Positions 56,169-64,000 of a stretch of 64,000 nucleotides of DNA are shown here, one piece after another. The position numbers and the translations under genes were made by a program. The DNA is from Bacteroides uniformis (GTDB taxonomy: Bacteria; Bacteroidota; Bacteroidia; Bacteroidales; Bacteroidaceae), in assembly GCF_025147485.1 (NCBI RefSeq), contig NZ_CP102263.1, positions 695,501-759,500 of the forward strand, written 5' to 3'. Numbering within the stretch: the first letter of the stretch is position 1; each line of letters begins with the position of its first letter. The notes beneath the pieces were generated by a model. The model was given only the letters and a program-made list of their open reading frames with translations, was not told the DNA's origin and did not search any database.

Positions 56169-58511
56169 ATGAATATGAAGAAAATTTTCAAGAGAACAAG
56201 TCTGCTGCTCGCGACCGCTTTAATAGGTGTCACCGCCACCGTGCAGGCGCAGAAATCTCCGCAGGACATGGACCGCTTCATCGACGCACTGATGCGCCGG
56301 ATGACTGTGGAAGAGAAAATCGGCCAGCTCAACCTGCCCGTGACCGGAGAGATCACTACCGGTCAGGCAAAGAGCAGCGACGTGGCCAAGAAGATTGAGC
56401 AGGGGCTCGTGGGAGGGCTTTTCAATCTGAAAGGAGTGGCCAAGATACGCGACGTACAGAAACTGGCCGTAGAGAATTCCCGCCTGGGCATCCCCCTACT
56501 GTTCGGCATGGATGTGATACATGGCTATGAGACCATCTTCCCCATCCCCCTCGGCCTCTCCTGCACGTGGGATATGGCAGCCATCGAGCAGTCTGCCCGC
56601 ATAGCCGCTACAGAAGCCAGTGCCGACGGTATCTCATGGACATTCAGTCCGATGGTAGACATCAGCCGTGACCCACGCTGGGGACGTGTATCCGAAGGGT
56701 CGGGAGAAGACCCGTTCCTCGGAGGTGCCATCGCCCGCGCCATGGTGTTGGGGTATCAGGGAAAAGACCCGGACGACCAACTGAAACGGAACGACGAAAT
56801 CATGGCATGCGTCAAGCACTTCGCACTGTACGGTGCCGGAGAAGCCGGACGCGACTACAACACGGTAGACATGAGCCGCAACCGCATGTTCAACGAATAC
56901 ATGTACCCCTATGAAGCAGCCGTCCGCGCCGGAGTGGGTAGTGCGATGGCCTCCTTCAACGAAGTGGACGGCGTGCCCGCCACCGCCAACCACTGGCTGA
57001 TGACAGATGTACTGCGCAAACAATGGGGCTTCAACGGTTTTGTGGTGACCGACTTTACCGGTATCTCCGAAATGGTGGAACACGGAATCGGCAACCTGCA
57101 GACCGTTTCCACCCGTGCGCTCAACGCCGGTGTGGACATGGATATGGTGAGCGAAGGTTTCGTAGGCACGTTGAAAAAGTCGCTCACCGAAGGCAAAATA
57201 ACCATGAAGACGCTGGATGCAGCCTGCCGCCGCATCCTTGAAGCGAAATACAAGTTAGGGCTGTTCGATGACCCTTACAAATACTGCGACCTCAGCCGTC
57301 CCGCACGCGACATCTTCACCCGCGAGCACCGCGCCGCTGCCCGCCGGATTGCCGCCGAAAGCTTTGTGCTGCTGAAAAACGAACCTTTTGAGGGACAAGG
57401 CAAGAAGTCTTCTCGTCCCGTCCTTCCCTTAGAGAAGCAAGGCACCGTCGCCGTCATCGGCCCCCTGGGCAATACCCGCAGCAACATGCCCGGTACCTGG
57501 AGTGTTGCCGCACGCCTGGACGACTATCCCTCTCTGTACGAAGGATTGAAGGAGATGACAGCCAGCCGGGTGAACATCACCTACGCCAAAGGTAGCAACC
57601 TCATCAGTGATGCAGCCTACGAGGAACGCGCCACCCTATTCGGCCGTTCGCTGAACCGGGACAACCGTACGGATAAGAAACTGTTGGACGAAGCTTTGAA
57701 GGTGGCCTCCGGTGCCGACGTGATTGTAGCCGCCCTGGGCGAGTCTTCCGAAATGAGCGGTGAAAGCTCGAGCCGTACCGACCTCGGCATCCCCGACGTG
57801 CAACGCACCCTGCTGGAGGCCTTGCTGAAGACCGGCAAGCCCGTTGTACTAACCCTCTTCACCGGCCGGCCGCTGACGCTCACCTGGGAGCAGGAACATG
57901 TGCCCGCCATCTTGAACGTATGGTTCGGTGGCAGCGAAGCGGCCTATGCCATTGGCGACGTGCTGTTCGGCGACGTGAACCCAAGCGGTAAGCTGACCAT
58001 GACTTTCCCGAAAAACGTGGGGCAGATACCCTTGTTCTACAACCATAAGAATACCGGACGACCGCTGGCAGAAGGCAAATGGTTCGAGAAGTTTCGCAGC
58101 AACTATCTGGATGTGGACAATGAGCCGCTGTATCCCTTCGGCTACGGTCTCTCGTACACCACTTTCCGGTACAGCGACATCGCCCTCAGTACCCCGGTCA
58201 TGGGACAAAATGGCTCCACCACTGCCGTAGTCACCGTGACCAATACCGGCAAGCGTGACGGCGCAGAAGTCGTGCAGCTCTATATCCGCGACCTCGTAGG
58301 CAGCATTACCCGCCCCGTACGCGAGCTGAAAGGCTTTGAAAAGGTGTTCCTGAAAGCGGGCGAAAGCAAGACCGTATCCTTCAAGATTACCCCTGAGCTG
58401 CTCCGCTTCTACGACTACGACCTCAACCACGTGGCCGAGCCGGGAGATTTCGATGTGATGATAGGTGGCAGCAGCCAGGCAGAAAAGACAGCCCGACTGA
58501 CACTGAAATAA
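56169..58511 (+). CDS. GH3 beta-glucosidase (module B copy)
   Basis: This 780-residue enzyme has a signal peptide (SLLLATALIGVTATVQAQ); an in-frame ATG at 56175 is an equally good start. It is a close paralogue of the GH3 at 48794, with long shared stretches such as KIGQLNLPVTGEITTGQAKSSDV-like and the LAVENSRLGIPLLF segment. Catalytic features are nucleophile Asp 295 in GFVVTDFTGI and LGESSEMSGESSSRTDL. It differs by small insertions (GKDPDDQLKRNDEI and a longer loop EPFEGQGKKSSRPVLP). The C-terminal fibronectin III-like domain ends EKTARLTLK. It is expected to act in the periplasm on beta-1,2-linked gluco-oligosaccharides; the two copies may differ in preferred chain length. Confidence 0.94.
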   Translation: MNMKKIFKRTSLLLATALIGVTATVQAQKSPQDMDRFIDALMRRMTVEEKIGQLNLPVTGEITTGQAKSSDVAKKIEQGLVGGLFNLKGVAKIRDVQKLAVENSRLGIPLLFGMDVIHGYETIFPIPLGLSCTWDMAAIEQSARIAATEASADGISWTFSPMVDISRDPRWGRVSEGSGEDPFLGGAIARAMVLGYQGKDPDDQLKRNDEIMACVKHFALYGAGEAGRDYNTVDMSRNRMFNEYMYPYEAAVRAGVGSAMASFNEVDGVPATANHWLMTDVLRKQWGFNGFVVTDFTGISEMVEHGIGNLQTVSTRALNAGVDMDMVSEGFVGTLKKSLTEGKITMKTLDAACRRILEAKYKLGLFDDPYKYCDLSRPARDIFTREHRAAARRIAAESFVLLKNEPFEGQGKKSSRPVLPLEKQGTVAVIGPLGNTRSNMPGTWSVAARLDDYPSLYEGLKEMTASRVNITYAKGSNLISDAAYEERATLFGRSLNRDNRTDKKLLDEALKVASGADVIVAALGESSEMSGESSSRTDLGIPDVQRTLLEALLKTGKPVVLTLFTGRPLTLTWEQEHVPAILNVWFGGSEAAYAIGDVLFGDVNPSGKLTMTFPKNVGQIPLFYNHKNTGRPLAEGKWFEKFRSNYLDVDNEPLYPFGYGLSYTTFRYSDIALSTPVMGQNGSTTAVVTVTNTGKRDGAEVVQLYIRDLVGSITRPVRELKGFEKVFLKAGESKTVSFKITPELLRFYDYDLNHVAEPGDFDVMIGGSSQAEKTARLTLK

Positions 58512-58550
58512 AATAAAATATTTAATATTGCACTCTAAAAACAAGAAAAC

Positions 58551-59414
58551 ATGAGATATACTACTTTACTCCTTTGTTTTTGCAGCATTCTGCTCCTTGG
58601 CAGCTGCAAGAGCCAGCCCTCCGCACAGAACGGACAGCCGCTGGAAGTGATGACGTTCAATGTCCGCCTGGATATTCCTTCGGACAGTGTAAACAACTGG
58701 AATTACCGCAAGGGTGACGCCTGCCGTATGATAGCCTACTACAGCCCCGACTTGCTGGGCATGCAGGAAGTGCTTCACAACCAAATGGAAGACCTAAAAC
58801 GCGGGCTGCCGCAATACACAGCACTCGGTGTGGGGCGCGACGACGGCAAGGAAGCAGGCGAATACTGCCCGATATTCTTCCGGACCGACCGGTTTACACT
58901 GGTGGAATACGGCAATTTCTCCCTCAGCGAGCAACCCGAAACTATCGGCATCAAGGGCTGGGACGCTTCCTACAACCGTGTCACCACCTGGGCGATACTG
59001 CAGGAAAAGAACAACGGACAAAAGTTTGTATATTTCAACACCCATCTGGACAACGACGGAAAGACAGCCCGCAAAGAGGGCGTGCAACTCATTCTCGACA
59101 AAATCAAGGAGATAGCACCGGACATGCCCGCCATCATCACCGGTGACTTTAACTGTACGCCCGGTGAAGAACCTCTGCAAACGCTGGAAAAGGGAGGAAT
59201 GGAAAATGCCGCAAAGACAGCTGCCGTCACCTACGGTCCGTCCTGGTCTTTCCATGACTTCGGCCGTCTGCCGGTGGAGGAACGCGTACTGCTGGACTAT
59301 GTCTTCGTGACCAAAGGCGCAAAGATAGACCGCTACCGCGTTATCCAAGACAAACCGGAGAACAGCTACCTTTCCGACCACTGTCCTATACTTGTTGAAT
59401 TGACCGTGCAATGA
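58551..59414 (+). CDS. Endonuclease/exonuclease/phosphatase-family lipoprotein
   Basis: This 287-residue lipoprotein (signal LLLCFCSILLLGSC, Cys 19) carries the EEP metal-hydrolase fold. Visible motifs are MTFNVRLD at the start, DLLGMQEVL (metal-binding Glu), FVYFNTHLDNDG (His), ITGDFNCTPGEEP (Asp and Asn) and YLSDHCPILVELT (final Asp-His). Members cut phosphodiester or phosphomonoester bonds in nucleic acids, inositol phosphates or lipids. Its place between GH3 and GH144, 39 bp and 14 bp from them, suggests a role in the same glycan pathway. Bacterial beta-1,2-glucans often carry phosphoglycerol or similar groups, so removal of such groups is a plausible role; that is inference. After the lipid Cys it reads KSQPSAQ, with no acidic surface signal. 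Confidence 0.85.
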   Translation: MRYTTLLLCFCSILLLGSCKSQPSAQNGQPLEVMTFNVRLDIPSDSVNNWNYRKGDACRMIAYYSPDLLGMQEVLHNQMEDLKRGLPQYTALGVGRDDGKEAGEYCPIFFRTDRFTLVEYGNFSLSEQPETIGIKGWDASYNRVTTWAILQEKNNGQKFVYFNTHLDNDGKTARKEGVQLILDKIKEIAPDMPAIITGDFNCTPGEEPLQTLEKGGMENAAKTAAVTYGPSWSFHDFGRLPVEERVLLDYVFVTKGAKIDRYRVIQDKPENSYLSDHCPILVELTVQ

Positions 59415-59428
59415 ATATAGATAAGTAA

Positions 59429-60793
59429 ATGATAAAAAAACAAGTAAGCATTGGTACAATGAAAATACAATACAGTTTATTATTGTTCCTGCTGTTGCTC
59501 GGTTTCACGCAATGCAAAAGCCCCGCCGCCAAAGAAGACCGGCTGAGCGACGATGCCCTGATGGACACCGTACAGCGCCGTACCTTCAACTACTTCTGGG
59601 AAGGTGCCGAGCCCAACAGCGGACTGGCACGCGAACGCATCCACATGGACGGTGTCTATCCGGAGAACGACCAGAACGTAATCACGTCCGGTGGAAGCGG
59701 CTTCGGCATCATGGCTATACTTGCCGGTATAGACCGCGGCTATGTCACCCGCCAGGAAGGGCTGGAACGAATGGAGAAAATCGTCTCCTTCCTCGAAACC
59801 GCTGACCGTTTCCACGGTGCCTACCCACACTGGTGGTATGGCGATACGGGCAAGGTGAAACCCTTCGGGCAGAAAGACAATGGCGGCGACCTGGTAGAAA
59901 CAGCCTTCATCATGCAGGCGCTGCTCTCCGTCCACCAGTACTACATCGACGGTTCGCCCGCCGAGCAAGCCCTCGCCGCCCGCATCGACAAGCTGTGGCG
60001 CGAAGTGGACTGGAACTTCTACCGCCAGAACGGCCAGAACGTGCTCTATTGGCACTGGAGTTCGGAATACGGTTGGGAAATGAACTTTCCCGTACACGGT
60101 TACAACGAATGCCTCATCATGTATATCCTTGCCGCCGCCTCGCCTACCCACGGCGTGCCTGCAGCAGTCTATCACGAGGGCTGGGCGCAGAACGGGGCCA
60201 TTGTAGACCCTCATAAAGTGGAGAATATCGAGTTGCATCTGCGCTATCAAGGCACAGAAGCCGGACCGCTCTTCTGGGCACAATACTCGTTTCTCGGCCT
60301 CGACCCCATCGGGCTGAAGGATGAATACTGCGCCAACTACTTCGACGAGATGCGTAACCTGACGCTTGTGAACCGTGCCTACTGTGTCCGCAACCCCAAG
60401 CACTACAAAGGTTTCGGGCCCGACTGCTGGGGACTGACAGCCAGCTACTCCGTCAACGGATATGCCGCCCACGCTCCCAACGAACGCGACGACCAGGGAG
60501 TCATCTCTCCAACTGCCGCCTTGTCATCCATCGTCTATACCCCGGAACAGTCGTTGCAAGTGATGCGCCACCTCTACGAGATGGGAGATAAGGTCTTCGG
60601 CCCCTATGGCTTCTACGATGCTTTCAGCGAAACGGACAACTGGTATCCGCAGCGCTACCTCGCCATTGACCAGGGCCCGATAGCCGTCATGCTCGAGAAT
60701 TATCGGTCGGGACTGCTGTGGAAGCTCTTCATGAGTCATCCGGATGTGCAGAAAGGGTTGAAGGAGTTGGGGTTCTCAACAGTCAGCAAGTAA
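59429..60793 (+). CDS. GH144 endo-beta-1,2-glucanase-like lipoprotein (module B copy)
   Basis: This 454-residue protein is the second GH144-type enzyme. An internal ATG at 59459 gives a tighter lipoprotein signal (MKIQYSLLLFLLLLGFTQC) and may be the true start. The barrel shows RTFNYFWEGAEPNSGLARERIHMDGVYPENDQNVITSGGSGFGIMAILAGIDRG, FHGAYPHWWYGDTGKVKPFGQKDNGGDLVETAFIMQALL, LYWHWSSEYGWEMNFPVHGYNECLIMYILAAASPTHG and DCWGLTASYSVNGYAAHAPNE. All blocks have counterparts in the copy at 47283. The family cuts beta-1,2-glucan internally. After the lipid Cys it reads KSPAAKED, so surface exposure is uncertain. It is the last gene of module B. Confidence 0.9.
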   Translation: MIKKQVSIGTMKIQYSLLLFLLLLGFTQCKSPAAKEDRLSDDALMDTVQRRTFNYFWEGAEPNSGLARERIHMDGVYPENDQNVITSGGSGFGIMAILAGIDRGYVTRQEGLERMEKIVSFLETADRFHGAYPHWWYGDTGKVKPFGQKDNGGDLVETAFIMQALLSVHQYYIDGSPAEQALAARIDKLWREVDWNFYRQNGQNVLYWHWSSEYGWEMNFPVHGYNECLIMYILAAASPTHGVPAAVYHEGWAQNGAIVDPHKVENIELHLRYQGTEAGPLFWAQYSFLGLDPIGLKDEYCANYFDEMRNLTLVNRAYCVRNPKHYKGFGPDCWGLTASYSVNGYAAHAPNERDDQGVISPTAALSSIVYTPEQSLQVMRHLYEMGDKVFGPYGFYDAFSETDNWYPQRYLAIDQGPIAVMLENYRSGLLWKLFMSHPDVQKGLKELGFSTVSK

Positions 60794-60809
60794 CTTACTA
60801 TCATAAAAA

Positions 60810-60869
60810 ATCCCCTTCTGAAACTTGTATTCTCTGATGAATAGCGAGGTACAAGTTTCAGAAGGGGAT
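60810..60869. terminator. Long inverted repeat, bidirectional terminator between convergent genes
   Basis: The 20-bp arm at 60810-60829 (starting ATCCCCTTCTG) is an exact reverse complement of 60850-60869, with a 20-nt loop. It lies between the plus-strand GH144 stop and the minus-strand barrel-protein stop. On the minus strand it is followed by TTTTTT, making a good intrinsic terminator for that gene; on the plus strand the T-tract is poor (TGTATTT). Confidence 0.85.
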
Positions 60870-60880
60870 GTATTTACAAC

Positions 60881-63412
60881 CTATTCACCGCCGCCACCGG
60901 AACCACTGCCACCGCTCTTCACATCATCATTGCTGATAGTGCGCGCAGCCTTTTTCACGCTTGCCTTCAACTCACCGATACGGTAGCTGACGCTTATGCC
61001 AAAGCGTTGGCGGCTGTACTTATAATTGCTTTCCCGTATAAAACCGCTGCCTTCGGTGGTGGAGCTTTGGTCCATATACTTCTTGAAGAAGTTGCTGGCA
61101 AAGGCAGACAAGGTGAGGCGCTTGTCCAAGAAGGACTTGTTGACGCTCAAGCCATAATCAAAGAAGCTGCTGCCCTTACCTTGCAGCATAATCCACGGCG
61201 TCTGTCCGAAGACATTCAGACTGATGCGCCAGTCATGGGGCAGCGTCTGCTGTGCACCGCCGTAGGCAAAGAGGCTCCAGCCATCGTTACGCATGCCTTC
61301 ACTGCCCTCCAGATAAGAGTAATTGCCGCTCATGTTCATGTAGATACGTGTACGTGGAGTGGCATTCCAGTTGACGTAACCGTTCACACTGGCATAACGG
61401 GTCTTGCCGATGTTGGCATAGGTAGAATAAAGCACATCCTTGCCCGTGGGGTTCTTCAATCCCTCAATCTCCGTATCGGGCATGAGCCTTGTCACATTCT
61501 CAATACTGTTGTTGGTAAACGAGTAGCGGGCCGAGATATTGATATTGAACTTCTGTGTGAAGTTACTGTAACTCAAGTTGAAAGCATGGCTCTTCTCACT
61601 GTCCAGCTTCGGATTACCCTGGCTGATATAGGAGGGGTCCGTATCATTCAGATAAGGATTCAGAGACCAGATTCCCGGACGATAGATACGCATGTTGTAC
61701 CCCAAACGCAGATTGGACATATCCGTCAGCTTGTAGCCGATAGAAGCGGAAGGCACTACGTCGTCGAAGTTCTTTGTGAAATCCTCACCGCGGCCCACCA
61801 GATACTTCACATCTTGGATGGTATGCTCGTAGCGTAATCCCAAACGGCCCGAAAGTCTCTTCACCTTCAGTCCATATCCCAGATAGGCGGCGATAATATC
61901 GTTCAAATGCTTGTAGTGTGAGCTCTGGTCCTTGTTGTATTCATACTTTCCGGTATCGTCCGCATCAAAACGGTCGTCTTCGGAGGAGTTGTTGCGCAGA
62001 ATGTACTTGGCACCTGCCTCCAATGTATGCAGCTTGCCGATAGGCGTGGTATAGTCGGCCTGGAACGTATGCTCCGTGGTATTCTGCTCACCGTCGTTAT
62101 GCTGGTTCTTCAAACGGTTCAGATAGTCTGCCCAATCGGGGTTATAGCCATTGTCTATTTCATATTCCGTATAGGAATCCGACGTTTGCGGACGGGTGTT
62201 TATCTTGTAGGAGAACGTCAGCATGCGGTCCTTGACCTTGAACAGACGCTGGTAGTCGATACCTCCGTCGATGGAATACCAGGAAGACTTGCTGCGGTTG
62301 AAGGCAGAGTAGCTGTAAATGGGAGCAGCGTTTATGTTCTCCGGAAAAGTAGCGATGTAGTCCGTAGAGCCGTTACTCTTGTTCCCGCCGCCCCAAAGTC
62401 CGAAAGACATGGTGACCAGGCGTAATGTATCTATTTCGTAGCTGGCCTCCATGCTGCCCGACTGGAAAGAACCGTGTCCCTTGTTGCTGCCGTCATAGTC
62501 CAGATTGGAAGAATTCTCCGTAACAGCTTCCGGTGTCACATGCTGGCTACCACTGCTGTAGTTGCGGGGCTGGTCGTTGTAATTGTAATTGTAGCGGGCG
62601 CCGACGGTCAGCTTTCCGCTCTTTATGGTACCGAATGCCCCGCCGCCTGCACCGCGGTTGCTGACGTTGGCACTGAACGTAGCCGTATAGCCTTCGAGTC
62701 CGCTGCCCACGGTGACGATGTTCAGAATACCGCCCACACCCTCGGCGTCATACTTGGGGCCGGGATTGGTTATCACTTCAATATGCTTGATACTGTTTGC
62801 AGGCATACTTTTCAGCACTTCCGTCGGGTTGTTGCTCATCATGTTGTTGGGCTTTCCGTTGACATATACCTTAAAGCTGCTACTCCCGTTCACCTGAATA
62901 TTGTCCTCGCCATCCACCGTTACCAACGGTACCTTGCGAAGCATTTCCAGCACGGAGTTCGACTGGGCGTCAGGGTCATCCTGCACATTGTACTCTATCT
63001 TGTCGATATCTGCCTTCACCAGAGGCTTCTGTGCCACTATTTCCACCTGCCCCAGCTCATTGGAGGCATCTACGATATACAGCGTGCCGAAGTCCACCAG
63101 CTTCTCCCCTGCCTTCACAGAAAAGTCCTTCACGATGGGAGTACGTCCCACGGAAGTGATGGTCATCACGAAGTTGCCCGTACCGGGTACTTTCTCCTGG
63201 AACTGGCCTTTCATGTCCGTTACCAGCATTTTCAGCGCCTTTGCAGGGGCCTCTTTCTTCACGATTTTAATGGTAGCATAAGGTTCACCCTCCTGGGTGA
63301 GTGAGTCGAGCAAAATTCCTTTAACCTGGAAAGAAGTGTTTGCCGTGTTTTGCGCTGCAAGCAGTCCCGAAATCATCAGCATCCATAGCAGCACAGTCCA
63401 TTTTGTTCTCAT
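60881..63412 (-). CDS. TonB-dependent receptor-like outer membrane beta-barrel protein
   Basis: This 843-residue protein has a signal peptide (VLLWMLMISGLLAAQ). A carboxypeptidase-regulatory-like domain follows (VKGILLDSLTQEGEPYATIKIV, TDMKGQFQ). A plug-like region comes next (SVLEMLRKVPLVTVDGEDNIQVNGSSSFKVYVNGKPNNMM, SIKHIEVITNPGPKYDAEGVGGILNIVT), then a 14-22-strand-type barrel. It belongs to the outer-membrane beta-barrel family seen next to Bacteroidales signalling and metal systems, not to SusC, and no SusD is beside it. The C-terminus ends in an unusual glycine-serine tail (GGSGSGGGGE) after the last strand, whereas most barrels end in an aromatic residue. The ligand is unknown. It is transcribed convergently to PUL 2 and is probably not part of it. 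Confidence 0.88.
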   Translation of the reverse strand: MRTKWTVLLWMLMISGLLAAQNTANTSFQVKGILLDSLTQEGEPYATIKIVKKEAPAKALKMLVTDMKGQFQEKVPGTGNFVMTITSVGRTPIVKDFSVKAGEKLVDFGTLYIVDASNELGQVEIVAQKPLVKADIDKIEYNVQDDPDAQSNSVLEMLRKVPLVTVDGEDNIQVNGSSSFKVYVNGKPNNMMSNNPTEVLKSMPANSIKHIEVITNPGPKYDAEGVGGILNIVTVGSGLEGYTATFSANVSNRGAGGGAFGTIKSGKLTVGARYNYNYNDQPRNYSSGSQHVTPEAVTENSSNLDYDGSNKGHGSFQSGSMEASYEIDTLRLVTMSFGLWGGGNKSNGSTDYIATFPENINAAPIYSYSAFNRSKSSWYSIDGGIDYQRLFKVKDRMLTFSYKINTRPQTSDSYTEYEIDNGYNPDWADYLNRLKNQHNDGEQNTTEHTFQADYTTPIGKLHTLEAGAKYILRNNSSEDDRFDADDTGKYEYNKDQSSHYKHLNDIIAAYLGYGLKVKRLSGRLGLRYEHTIQDVKYLVGRGEDFTKNFDDVVPSASIGYKLTDMSNLRLGYNMRIYRPGIWSLNPYLNDTDPSYISQGNPKLDSEKSHAFNLSYSNFTQKFNINISARYSFTNNSIENVTRLMPDTEIEGLKNPTGKDVLYSTYANIGKTRYASVNGYVNWNATPRTRIYMNMSGNYSYLEGSEGMRNDGWSLFAYGGAQQTLPHDWRISLNVFGQTPWIMLQGKGSSFFDYGLSVNKSFLDKRLTLSAFASNFFKKYMDQSSTTEGSGFIRESNYKYSRQRFGISVSYRIGELKASVKKAARTISNDDVKSGGSGSGGGGE

Positions 63413-63496
63413 TGCGTTTTTATATTTAGTGACTATTCATGTTTATTGTCTTGGTATTAGACGTTTCCCGTTCGAGTTTTGTCACAATGAATTCGG

Positions 63497-63504
63497 CAAA
63501 AATA
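63497..63504 (-). promoter_or_regulatory. Candidate -7 element for the outer membrane barrel gene
   Basis: On the minus strand this reads TATTTTTG, an exact match to TAnnTTTG, 84 bp upstream of the ATG at 63412. No clear -33 element is seen. Confidence 0.4.
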
Positions 63505-63562
63505 GCCCCTTTTTCATGCATTTACGAGACTTTCGGAGTTAAAAAAGCAAAAAGAAAGCAAT

Positions 63563-64000
63563 TTAGAGAAAATAGAAGAAAAGTAACAGACAGATATTTG
63601 CGGCAATAACAGAGCCGAATCCCCCCAATATCCACGGCCGCAAAGGGCTTTTTCCACCGGCAAAGAATAACGCGTAGCACATGTTTACCGCTATATTGCT
63701 GACAATAGCCTGCATGCTGCAAGCCGTAATCACCAGCACCGCCACACTGCCCGTTCCTTGAAGCAGGTTCAGGATGAAAGGAGTAATGTCACTGAACCCC
63801 GAAATGAAAGAGAGCAAGTTCAGTCCACCCGTGCCGGCATACACCAGCGTATAGTGGGTCAAGATAGTGAACACCACAAACAGCATGGCAAAAATCAGCG
63901 CTACCTTGAACTCCAACGGATTACTGCTGTCCTCGTCCTCCGTGGTCTGCGTGCCGTCGTCCACCCGTTTCCGCTTGGAATGCAGATACCATGCCACGGC
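63563..64000 (-). CDS. DUF4010/MgtC-type integral membrane protein, N-terminus outside window
   Basis: The frame is open to the window end and continues upstream. The GTG at 63995-63997 is probably an internal codon, so only the last 146 residues are visible. They contain four to five membrane helices (ALIFAMLFVVFTILTHYTLVYA, LNLLSFISGFSDITPFILNLL, VAVLVITACSMQAIVSNIAVNMCYALFF, WILGGFGSVIAANICLLLFFYFL) after a basic cytoplasmic stretch with an acidic loop (TQTTEDEDSSNPLEFK). The NPLE...A.LFA.LFVV and SGFSDITPFILNLL blocks resemble the C-terminal DUF4010 part of MgtC/SapB-like proteins. Its role is unknown. Confidence 0.7.
   Translation of the reverse strand, partial: AVAWYLHSKRKRVDDGTQTTEDEDSSNPLEFKVALIFAMLFVVFTILTHYTLVYAGTGGLNLLSFISGFSDITPFILNLLQGTGSVAVLVITACSMQAIVSNIAVNMCYALFFAGGKSPLRPWILGGFGSVIAANICLLLFFYFL

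Noticed and set aside
62474..63304. Plus-strand open frames opposite the outer membrane barrel gene (also 61007-61837)
   Set aside because: Antisense shadows; the minus-strand product has a signal peptide and a clear family fold.

Overview
The window looks like a gut Bacteroides (Bacteroidales) chromosome. The evidence is three SusC/SusD-type pairs, a hybrid two-component regulator, a Y_Y_Y/LuxR-type PUL regulator, many signal-peptide or lipoprotein glycosidases, absence of clear Shine-Dalgarno sites, and several promoters of the Bacteroides type (TTTG ... TAnnTTTG). No species can be fixed from the sequence alone.

Region 1 (1-32111) is a large polysaccharide utilization locus. A GH2 enzyme on the minus strand (cut by the window start) diverges from a hybrid two-component sensor/regulator. 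Then comes a long plus-strand operon: SusC, SusD, an IPT/TIG surface glycan-binding lipoprotein, a BACON-GH5 endoglucanase lipoprotein, GH97, GH2 with an inserted LamG-like domain, GH42, LacZ-like GH2, GH29 fucosidase, GH31 and a two-enzyme fusion (SGNH acetylesterase plus GH43 plus CBM6-like). The set best fits decorated xyloglucan: a surface endo-enzyme cuts the backbone, SusC/SusD import fragments, and periplasmic enzymes remove acetyl, fucose, galactose, arabinose and xylose. No backbone beta-glucosidase (GH3) of its own is present in this part of the window.

Region 2 (32112-37349) is a small housekeeping block: an intergenic 22-bp-periodic palindrome array, topoisomerase IV subunit A, a DUF3316-like protein, an S41 peptidase lipoprotein and tRNA-Leu(UAG) with a near-perfect Bacteroides promoter.

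Region 3 (37518-60793) is a second PUL, apparently for beta-1,2-glucan. One propeller/Y_Y_Y/LuxR regulator is followed by two tandem modules. Module A is SusC, SusD, GH43-like, GH144, GH3, then a terminator. Module B is SusC, SusD, a second 22-bp-periodic array, GH3, an endonuclease/exonuclease/phosphatase-family lipoprotein, GH144, then a long inverted-repeat terminator. GH144 enzymes would cut beta-1,2-glucan and GH3 enzymes would release glucose. The phosphodiesterase-like protein could strip phosphate-linked substituents of bacterial periplasmic glucans.

Region 4 (60881-64000, minus strand) carries a TonB-receptor-like outer membrane beta-barrel protein and the end of a DUF4010-type membrane protein cut by the window edge.

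The most unusual signal is the pair of intergenic arrays at 32206-32302 and 55940-56109. They use different words (TTGCC/GGCAA and TTGCAG/CTGCAA) but share the same architecture, an exact 22-bp period made of two half-units about 11 bp apart.
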